Shown here one piece after another: positions 7,267 through 13,426 of a stretch of DNA of 14,980 bases. The notes below the pieces were generated by a model, which saw only the letters and a program-made list of their open reading frames with translations, was not told the origin of the DNA and did no database searches. Every line of letters begins with the position of its first letter. Positions within the stretch are counted from its first letter, which is position 1. Both the position numbers and the translations under genes were made by a program. The DNA comes from Candidatus Izemoplasma sp. (GTDB lineage: Bacteria > Bacillota_I > Bacilli_A > Izemoplasmatales > Izemoplasmataceae), in the NCBI GenBank assembly GCA_029939615.1, contig JAOZSP010000022.1:1-14980 (forward strand), given 5' to 3'.

Positions 7267-8708
7267 TGGCTAAGAGTAAATTATTAGTTGAAGATTTAAC
7301 AATATCTTTTAAAACGACACAAGGTTTAGTTCGCGCAGTTAGAGGAGTATCTTTTGATCTAAAAGAAGGAGAAACTTTGGCAGTAGTGGGTGAATCAGGT
7401 AGTGGTAAAAGTGTTACAAGTCGTGCAATTATGGGTATCCTTGCCGGTAATGGTATGATAGATGATGGAAAAATCATGTATGAAGGTGAAGATTTAACTC
7501 AAGTAGATGAAGAGCATTTCCATGAAATCCGTGGTAACAGAATCGGAATGATTTTCCAAGATCCAATGAGTAGTTTAAATCCAATTATGAGAATTGGGCA
7601 ACAAATTACTGAGGGAATGATTCTTAATGGGAAACATTTAGATAATAAACGTAAAAGTATGTTCCAAGCAGAACGTGCAAAAGTTATTTCACTTAAACGT
7701 GAAAAAGGAAGATTAAAAAGAGAGTATAAGGAAAAAAGAGCAGAAGTTAAATCAGGAGATCTTGATATTGATTTACAGCAATTAGCTGAAAGTAATAATA
7801 GAAGATTTGCTGAAATAAAATTAGAATTACCTATCTTAAAAAAAGCGTTAGTTGAAGCTAAGAGAAAAGCTGCTGCTGCAATAAAACTTGAATGGAATAC
7901 AGAAAAAGCTCGTGTTAATTCTGAAGTCCAAGCTCTTAAAGGAAATATGAGTAATGCAAATGAAGAAAAGAGAAAAGAATTAAAACTAGAAATCGCAACA
8001 AAGTATGAGAATTTGAAACGTTATAAAAAAGTTACAAAGAAAGAAGCTCGCGAAAGAGCAATTAAAATAATGATTGAGGTTGGGATTGATAATCCTGAGC
8101 AACGTTTTACGCAGTACCCATTCCAGTTTTCTGGTGGTATGCGTCAAAGAATCGTTATTGCTATTGCTTTAACATCAGCTCCTGAAGTACTAATTTGTGA
8201 TGAGCCAACTACGGCGTTAGACGTTACAATTCAAGCACAAATACTAGAATTAATTAACGACTTAAAAATCGAAAGAAATTTAAGTGTAATCTTTATAACA
8301 CATGACCTTGGTGTTGTAGCAAATATGGCAGACAGAATTGCTGTTATGTATGCTGGGAAAATTGTTGAAATCGGATCTGCAGAAGATATCTTCTATAGTC
8401 CACAACATCCTTACACATGGGCATTATTATCAAGTATGCCAGATTTAGATTCAAAAGAAAGATTAACATCTATTCCTGGTACGCCACCAAACATGTTATT
8501 CCCTCCAAAAGGAGATGCATTTGCAGAACGTAATAAATATGCAATGAGAATTGATTTTGAGGAGCATGCTCCAATGTTTAAAATTAGTGATACACACTAC
8601 GCTGCAACTTGGTTATTACATCCAGATGCACCTAAAGTTGAGATGCCGAAAATTATCCAAAAGCGTATTAAGAGAATGCTAGAAGCTTCGAAAGAGGTGA
8701 AAAAATAA
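7266..8708 (+). CDS. oppD: Oligopeptide transporter ATPase OppD with coiled-coil insertion
   Basis: Cytoplasmic ATP-hydrolysing subunit. All ABC motifs are intact: Walker A GESGSGKS (42-49), Q-loop Gln98, signature FSGGMRQR (288-295), Walker B with DEP (312-314), D-loop ALD (317-319) and H-loop His346. The C-terminal oligopeptide-specific domain begins at HPYT (381). The four cysteines found in many OppD/DppD C-termini, which bind a [4Fe-4S] cluster in studied mycobacterial proteins, are absent: GDAF, RNKY, RIDF and AATW stand at those sites, as I recall from lactic-acid-bacterial OppD/AmiE. About residues 121-258, between Q-loop and signature, are a Lys/Glu/Arg-rich helical insertion with coiled-coil character, which makes the protein 480 rather than about 330-350 residues. 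SD AGGGGG at 7252-7257; TAATG overlaps at both ends. Confidence 0.95.
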   Translation: MAKSKLLVEDLTISFKTTQGLVRAVRGVSFDLKEGETLAVVGESGSGKSVTSRAIMGILAGNGMIDDGKIMYEGEDLTQVDEEHFHEIRGNRIGMIFQDPMSSLNPIMRIGQQITEGMILNGKHLDNKRKSMFQAERAKVISLKREKGRLKREYKEKRAEVKSGDLDIDLQQLAESNNRRFAEIKLELPILKKALVEAKRKAAAAIKLEWNTEKARVNSEVQALKGNMSNANEEKRKELKLEIATKYENLKRYKKVTKKEARERAIKIMIEVGIDNPEQRFTQYPFQFSGGMRQRIVIAIALTSAPEVLICDEPTTALDVTIQAQILELINDLKIERNLSVIFITHDLGVVANMADRIAVMYAGKIVEIGSAEDIFYSPQHPYTWALLSSMPDLDSKERLTSIPGTPPNMLFPPKGDAFAERNKYAMRIDFEEHAPMFKISDTHYAATWLLHPDAPKVEMPKIIQKRIKRMLEASKEVKK

Positions 8709-10045
8709 TGAATGAAAAACAACCTATTTTAAGTATTAAGAACTTAAAAGAATATTTCGTTAACGGTCATGGAAAGAACAAATTAGTTGTAAGAGCGATT
8801 GATGATGTAAGCTTTGATATTTTTGAGGGCGAAGTATTTGGACTTGTAGGTGAAAGTGGTTGCGGTAAAACGACCACAGGACGTACAATTATCAAATTAC
8901 ATGAAGCAACTGATGGAGAAATTTTCTTCATGGGTACTCGTATTGGTGCAGGTAACATGGGACTAAAACAAGAAATCAAAGCTATTAAGAAAAGCGATAA
9001 AGAACCAGAAGAAAAACGTTTATTGATATCAAAAGCTAAAATTGAGATTAAAGAACGTAAAAGAGATAATGCTGGGATTAGACGTGGTGAGGAATTTCAA
9101 GATTTATATGACAAAATAAGTGATATTCAGCGAAGCGATATTCCTATGAAAGAGAAAACACCTCTTATTAAAGCGGTTAGACTCGAAATTAAAGCGCGAA
9201 GAAAAGAAATTAAAGAGCTTCGTCGTGGTCCAGAGTATGAAGCATTAAAAGTTAAATTACAAGAAGTGAAGACAAGTAACTTATCAAAAGAAGAAAAACA
9301 TGATGTTCTTTTCAATATTAAGACAGAGATTAAAAAATTACGTCGTGGTAGTCCGAAAAATGATAACGATTTAATGCGTAGAATGCAAATGATTTTCCAA
9401 GATCCAATCGCATCATTAAACCCTCGTATGACAGTAAAAGAAATTATTGCTGAAGGTTTAAGAATTTCTGGGGAAAGAAATGATAAAGTTATTAACCGCA
9501 GAGTAAATGAATCATTAGAAACTGTAGGATTATTACCAGAACATGCTTCACGTTATCCTCATGAATTTAGTGGTGGACAACGTCAAAGAATTGGTATTGC
9601 AAGAGCATTAATCGTAGTTCCTGACTTTATTATTGCTGATGAGCCTATTAGTGCACTTGATGTATCTATTCAAGCTCAAGTAATAAATTTATTAAATGAT
9701 CTACGTGAAAAATTAAACCTAACAATTATGTTTATTGCTCATGATTTATCTGTAGTTAAGTACTTCAGTGATCGTATTGGGGTAATGTATTATGGTAAAA
9801 TGGTAGAATTAACAACATCAGAAGAATTATTTAAAAACCCACTTCATCCATATACAAGAAGCTTACTTTCAGCTGTACCTTTACCAGATCCACGTTATGA
9901 GAAAAACAGAAAACGTCATAGATACAATCCAAGAACGGATCATGATTATTCTGTTCAAAGACCTACTTTGCAAGAAATAAAACCAGGACATTTCATTTTA
10001 GCGAATGATGCTGAAATGGCAAAATACAAAAAAACATTAAAATAA
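8708..10045 (+). CDS. oppF: Oligopeptide transporter ATPase OppF with triple-repeat insertion
   Basis: Partner ATPase of OppD. Walker A GESGCGKT (48-55), Q-loop Gln231 within IFQDP, signature FSGGQRQR (287-294), Walker B with DEP (311-313), ALD (316-318) and H-loop His345 are all present, followed by HPYT (380-383) of the C-terminal domain. Residues 80-222, between Walker A and the Q-loop, are an insertion of about 140 residues made of three tandem charged helical units (see the repeat entry). The position differs from that of the OppD insertion, so the two arose separately. The protein has 445 residues against about 310-330 for the family. Mycoplasma OppF proteins are also known to be enlarged. 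AAGAGGTG at 8692-8699 is the SD; the gene overlaps both neighbours by one base. Confidence 0.95.
   Translation: MNEKQPILSIKNLKEYFVNGHGKNKLVVRAIDDVSFDIFEGEVFGLVGESGCGKTTTGRTIIKLHEATDGEIFFMGTRIGAGNMGLKQEIKAIKKSDKEPEEKRLLISKAKIEIKERKRDNAGIRRGEEFQDLYDKISDIQRSDIPMKEKTPLIKAVRLEIKARRKEIKELRRGPEYEALKVKLQEVKTSNLSKEEKHDVLFNIKTEIKKLRRGSPKNDNDLMRRMQMIFQDPIASLNPRMTVKEIIAEGLRISGERNDKVINRRVNESLETVGLLPEHASRYPHEFSGGQRQRIGIARALIVVPDFIIADEPISALDVSIQAQVINLLNDLREKLNLTIMFIAHDLSVVKYFSDRIGVMYYGKMVELTTSEELFKNPLHPYTRSLLSAVPLPDPRYEKNRKRHRYNPRTDHDYSVQRPTLQEIKPGHFILANDAEMAKYKKTLK
8963..9352 (+). repeat. Three tandem protein-level repeats inside oppF
   Basis: Unit 1 spans OppF residues 86-130, unit 2 133-177 and unit 3 180-215. 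The shared pattern is L-x3-[IL]-x2-[IV]-x2-S-[DN]-x3-x-E-K, about ten residues, then K/R-x-EIK, ending in [IL]RRG (124-127, 171-174, 211-214). Unit 3 lacks about seven residues before LRRG. The DNA copies have diverged, so the duplication is old and kept at protein level. Each unit looks like two helices separated by the S-D/N-x-P/S turn. Confidence 0.7.
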
Positions 10046-10407
10046 TGATAATAAAATTTATTGGTAATCTAATTGTAGGTGTAATAGGTAGCTATATTTT
10101 ATTAATAACGGCTTACCATAGTATATTTACTCTACAAAACATTATTGATGCCGGGTTTGTTGTTGGGATGCTTCTAACATCGTTTGGAATAATCACCCTA
10201 ACAAATGCAACACAAGTCTTTCAAGGAATTACGTTTTCTTTTAAACAGATGTTTAGTCGTAAGAACTATACACATTTAGCTTTTTATGACTACAAGCGCA
10301 GTAAACAGCAAAACAGAGAAAAAACAACTGGAGTACCTACTTTAGCTGTTGGATTACTATTTATCACTGTTTCTGCAGTAATATCGTACATTTATTTTAT
10401 AAAATAA
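10045..10407 (+). CDS. Small membrane protein, DUF3899-like, at the end of the opp operon
   Basis: 120 residues with three predicted membrane helices (about 5-23, 33-53 and 98-118). A hydrophilic stretch at about 64-93, with a basic end and the motif FYDYKRSK near 79-86, separates helices 2 and 3. The helix pair, the F-x-G-x-x-F-S-F-K segment and the final GLLFI helix resemble DUF3899 proteins, which as I recall are often found beside opp genes in Firmicutes. The assignment is by pattern only. It begins in a TAATG overlap with oppF without a separate strong SD, so translation is probably coupled. An accessory role in the transporter is suggested by the context, but the function is not known. 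Confidence 0.75.
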   Translation: MIIKFIGNLIVGVIGSYILLITAYHSIFTLQNIIDAGFVVGMLLTSFGIITLTNATQVFQGITFSFKQMFSRKNYTHLAFYDYKRSKQQNREKTTGVPTLAVGLLFITVSAVISYIYFIK

Positions 10408-10437
10408 AGATTGTGATTTTATCACAGTCTTTTTTTT
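10406..10437 (+). terminator. Rho-independent terminator of the oppBCDF operon
   Basis: AAAGATTGTGA (10406-10416) pairs with TCACAGTCTTT (10422-10432) with one G-U around the loop TTTTA. The right arm runs into eight consecutive T (10430-10437). The stem begins inside the stop codon of the last gene. Confidence 0.92.
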
Positions 10438-10441
10438 GAGT

Positions 10442-10472
10442 CGATAATAGGATATCGTGGCTATTATAAGCG
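10442..10472 (+). other. Weak hairpin in the 150-bp gap between operons
   Basis: ATAATAG (10444-10450) and CTATTAT (10461-10467) are perfect 7-bp arms around a 10-nt loop that contains GATATC; CG at 10442-10443 can pair with CG at 10471-10472 across a bulge. It has no T tail and lies upstream of the next promoter. It may be an operator or chance. Confidence 0.25.
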
Positions 10473-10497
10473 AAATTTATTAGTTTGCTAGAGAATG

Positions 10498-10526
10498 TTG
10501 TTCAAAGAATGTATATATGATAAAAT
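10498..10526 (+). promoter_or_regulatory. Promoter of the acyltransferase-DUF819 operon
   Basis: A -35 element TTGTTC (10498-10503), a 17-bp spacer and a -10 TAAAAT (10521-10526) preceded by TGA, giving an extended -10 like the one at oppA P1. Transcription would begin near 10533, about 25 nt before the ATG. Confidence 0.6.
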
Positions 10527-10557
10527 ATGATGGTATACACATTTGGAGGTAATAGTC

Positions 10558-11655
10558 ATGATTAAAAAAGTAAATTCTAAAAAAGATTTATATAAATTTA
10601 TTTATTATATTAAAGATTTATATAAAAGTGATGATTTGTATGTTTATCCAATTTTTAACTCCTTAAAAAAGGAATTAAAAAAAGAGGTCTTACAAGACAA
10701 TACATATACTGCTATTTTGGCATATAAGGATAATAAAATTGCCGGTAGGATAATGTATACAATTGATGATTCGAAAAAACAAGGGAAGAAGGTTTGTTAT
10801 TACTCATTTTTTGACTGTATTAACAGCTTAGATGTAGTTCAAGAGCTTTTTGAATATGTTGAGGAAGATATGAAGGGTAAAGGGATAGATTACTTAGAGG
10901 GAACATTTGCTCCATATGACCCTGATACAAGAAGAGGAGTTCTTGTTTCTGGATTCGATACTTCACCAGTAATATTTACTTCTTACAACTATGATTACTA
11001 TGGAAGCCTTCTTGAAGAAATAGGGTTTACTAAAGCAATTGATACAGTGTTACTAAATGCAGATGTGACTGCTAAATCTAAGAAAAGACTAGGAACTATT
11101 TCAAGATATTTTGAAAGAAGTAATGATGTTAGAGTGGATGCGCTAAACTTTAAAGATTTAGATCGTGATATGGACGATGTGTTTACAATTTTACAGTTAG
11201 CTACGAATGAAATTGTTTATCAGGATGCACCAACTATGGACATGGTCGAAAATGCAGCTAGACAAATGAAATTCTTCATTAACCCAAATTTAATTAGAAT
11301 TGCAAGAGAGAATAAAACTAATAAACCAGTAGGATTCTGTTTGGTTCTACCTGATTATAATCAAGTGTTTAAGAAAACAAAGGGGCGTTTAAGATTACTA
11401 AAAATTCTTATCGAGAAGAAACGAATTACAAAAGCTAGAGGTATGATGCAGTATATCGTACCTCAATATCAAAATACTGGACTAATAGGCCATATGTTTA
11501 AAGTTATCTTTGAAGAACTAGAAAAAATAGGAATATATGAGTTTGAAGCAGGAACGATGATGGAGGATAATCCAAAGCCAATAAATGCTTTCAAGAAATT
11601 TGGCGGCGAAATTATAAAAGTATATCGAATTTATGGGAAGGACTTAAAGCTATGA
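10558..11655 (+). CDS. GNAT-superfamily acyltransferase homologue
   Basis: 365 residues starting at ATG 10558, 8 nt after GGAGG (10545-10549). A TTG at 10543 is in frame but lies inside the Shine-Dalgarno, so it is not the start. The protein matches a broad family of about 370-residue GNAT-like proteins of unknown substrate in Clostridia and other phyla. Landmarks are the opening IKKV-x-SKKDL, the mid-protein GFD-x6-FTSYNYDYY with GFTKA shortly after, and the C-terminal EDN-x-KPINAFKKFGGE with YRIYGK. QYQNTGLIG near residues 303-311 occupies the place of the acyl-CoA pyrophosphate loop but is degenerate. The enzyme is predicted to be cytosolic and to transfer an acyl or acetyl group; the acceptor is unknown. 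Its stop TGA overlaps the next start by four bases (ATGA), so it is translationally coupled to the DUF819 gene. Confidence 0.82.
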   Translation: MIKKVNSKKDLYKFIYYIKDLYKSDDLYVYPIFNSLKKELKKEVLQDNTYTAILAYKDNKIAGRIMYTIDDSKKQGKKVCYYSFFDCINSLDVVQELFEYVEEDMKGKGIDYLEGTFAPYDPDTRRGVLVSGFDTSPVIFTSYNYDYYGSLLEEIGFTKAIDTVLLNADVTAKSKKRLGTISRYFERSNDVRVDALNFKDLDRDMDDVFTILQLATNEIVYQDAPTMDMVENAARQMKFFINPNLIRIARENKTNKPVGFCLVLPDYNQVFKKTKGRLRLLKILIEKKRITKARGMMQYIVPQYQNTGLIGHMFKVIFEELEKIGIYEFEAGTMMEDNPKPINAFKKFGGEIIKVYRIYGKDLKL

Positions 11656-12839
11656 TTACTAGTATTATTCAATTGATTGCGATTTTCTTTATTCCTGTTT
11701 TAATAATAAAGTATCACAATTTTATTCTCACAAAATATTTAGGAACTATCGGTACTGCTTATGCGGCTGGTATTGTAGTTGCACTAATAATTTATGGGTT
11801 AAATAGTCTAGGATTAAATATAGTAGTCAGTACTGATATAGGTGAGATTGGGAGTCATCTATCTATAAGTATTGCGATTCCATTATTACTATTTAGTGCT
11901 AATTTATCTGAGGCTAAGAAGTTGTCAAAAACTGTTTTAAAATCATTTGGATCATTAATATTTTCTGCAGTTGTAGTTTCAACTATAGTATTTTATATTT
12001 ATGCAAAAAACATGGAAAATGGGGCAGTACTTTCTGGTATGGCGATTGGACTTTATACAGGAGGAGTACCTAACTTAAATGCAATAGGTAATATATTTGG
12101 TCTTGAAGGAACTATTATCTCTTCAGCGAACTTATCTGATATGATTATTGGGGCTTTCTTTTACATCTTTTTACTACTTCTATGTAAACCATTATTATTG
12201 AAATTCATGAGACCATCTGATAACGATATCTACATCACTGATGAATCAAGTATGATGAATACGGATAATTTAGATTTGGCGACTTTCAAGATTACCAAGA
12301 AACTAATTAGTCGTGTTTTAATAGCACTTGGCATGGCATTAATAGGTGCAGTATTTGGATTACTAGTTTGGGTTATTTTAGGAATGCAAGACGGCCAAAT
12401 GATTGATATCTTAGTACCGACTTTAATGATAACTGTAACTGTACTTGGTATTGCAGGATCATTCAATAAAAAAATCAGAGAAACAAAAGGAATGAACGTT
12501 GCTGGTCAATACTTTATTCTAGTGTTTAGTTTTGCTCTTGCAAGTGGGATGGATTTCTCTCAACTGCAAGAAGTAATTGGTAGTACAATAATTCTTTATG
12601 GGGCAATAACACTTGGTGTATTTATAATGCATGTAACTATTAGTAAATTATTAAATATTGATGCTGACTGTACAATGGTTACTTTAACTGCTGGATTATA
12701 CGGACCAGCCTTTGTACCAGCTATAACAAATCAAATTAAGAATGATGATTTAACAGTTCCGGGATTAATAACTGGTAGTGTTGGTTATGCTATAGGTACA
12801 TTTTTAGGTATGTTATTAGTGTTCTTATATTTACTTTAA
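11652..12839 (+). CDS. DUF819 family (YjcL-like) integral membrane protein
   Basis: 395 residues, hydrophobic almost throughout, with about ten to eleven membrane helices in two halves split by an acidic cytoplasmic-looking linker (about 188-215). The N-half has the family signature YTGGVPNLNAIG (135-146) and, before it, SIAIPLLLFSANL. The C-half has the equivalent re-entrant motif AGLYGPAFVPAI (347-358). This twofold arrangement with Gly/Pro-rich motifs resembles secondary transporters, so a carrier role is plausible, but DUF819 substrates are not established to my knowledge. The start ATG overlaps the stop of the acyltransferase gene. The pairing with a GNAT enzyme might mean that one modifies and the other moves the same small molecule; this is inference. 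Confidence 0.85.
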   Translation: MITSIIQLIAIFFIPVLIIKYHNFILTKYLGTIGTAYAAGIVVALIIYGLNSLGLNIVVSTDIGEIGSHLSISIAIPLLLFSANLSEAKKLSKTVLKSFGSLIFSAVVVSTIVFYIYAKNMENGAVLSGMAIGLYTGGVPNLNAIGNIFGLEGTIISSANLSDMIIGAFFYIFLLLLCKPLLLKFMRPSDNDIYITDESSMMNTDNLDLATFKITKKLISRVLIALGMALIGAVFGLLVWVILGMQDGQMIDILVPTLMITVTVLGIAGSFNKKIRETKGMNVAGQYFILVFSFALASGMDFSQLQEVIGSTIILYGAITLGVFIMHVTISKLLNIDADCTMVTLTAGLYGPAFVPAITNQIKNDDLTVPGLITGSVGYAIGTFLGMLLVFLYLL

Positions 12840-12864
12840 TATGAATAATAGGAGGAAAAAGGAT

Positions 12865-13329
12865 ATGGGTAAAATTGTTGTTGGATTTTTTGTAGGATAC
12901 ATAATAATTCTTTTAACAATCTTTGCTGCTAATGTATCATATGGAGAGAAACTTGATTATCAAAAACTTAATATGTTTAAATATTCAAACTTAGAAGAAC
13001 CAAAAGCTACATGTGAAAATTATCATGGAGAAGTTATATCTAATATGGAAATATATGAAAATTTCCTAGAAGATTGTGAATTAACTGCCACATTTGATTA
13101 TGATGAAGAGTATTTTAGTAATAATGTTTTCGTTGTATATTTTTATTCTGGAGGCGTTAGCAGTGAACCAAAAGGATTTTTTGATTACTTCTTTAGTTTA
13201 AATGGTAAAGAAATAATTAAAGTAAAGTTTGAGAAAGCACTGTTTCCTATTAAAACAAGTGTCTGGGACACATATTTTATAGAATTAAGTAAGAAAGATA
13301 TAATATCAAGTGAAATAATTTTTGATTGA
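12865..13329 (+). CDS. Small membrane-anchored extracytoplasmic protein, unknown family
   Basis: 154 residues from ATG 12865, chosen because AGGAGG (12850-12855) sits 9 nt before it. An in-frame ATG at 12841 would add eight residues but has no SD. Residues 4-24 form one membrane helix or uncleaved signal. The rest (about 25-154) is acidic, aromatic-rich and probably outside the cell, with two cysteines (50 and 71) that could form a disulfide. I see no known domain. It is the last gene of the operon, 25 nt after the DUF819 gene, ends in TGA and is followed by a terminator. Confidence 0.75.
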   Translation: MGKIVVGFFVGYIIILLTIFAANVSYGEKLDYQKLNMFKYSNLEEPKATCENYHGEVISNMEIYENFLEDCELTATFDYDEEYFSNNVFVVYFYSGGVSSEPKGFFDYFFSLNGKEIIKVKFEKALFPIKTSVWDTYFIELSKKDIISSEIIFD

Positions 13330-13351
13330 TAAAAAACAAAGTGCATAAATA

Positions 13352-13395
13352 AAAAAGGCTTAATACATAACTATTGTTAGTATTTAAGCCTTTTT
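13352..13395. terminator. Bidirectional terminator between convergent genes
   Basis: AAAAAGGCTTAA (13352-13363) pairs perfectly with TTAAGCCTTTTT (13384-13395); TAC (13364-13366) and GTA (13380-13382) extend the stem past a one-base bulge. T-rich sequence follows on the plus strand, and the A-run at 13351-13356 gives a U-run on the minus strand, so it can stop both the 13329 operon and the nucleotidase gene. Confidence 0.88.
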
Positions 13396-13426
13396 GTTTT
13401 ATCTTTTTTTCGAAACTAATAAATCC

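Noticed and set aside
8508..8631. Loss of the four OppD C-terminal cysteines as a novelty
   Set aside because: As I recall, OppD/AmiE of lactic acid bacteria also lack them, so it marks a subfamily rather than something new.
8767..9315. Antisense frames inside oppF (also similar ones inside oppB, oppD, oppA and the DUF819 gene)
   Set aside because: All lie wholly within well-supported genes and show no domain, RBS or promoter.
10543..10557. TTG at 10543 as start of the acyltransferase gene
   Set aside because: It is part of the Shine-Dalgarno TTGGAGGT; ATG 10558 has ideal spacing and matches the family amino terminus.
12841..12864. ATG at 12841 as start of the small anchored protein
   Set aside because: No SD precedes it, and AGGAGG lies inside this stretch, placed for ATG 12865.
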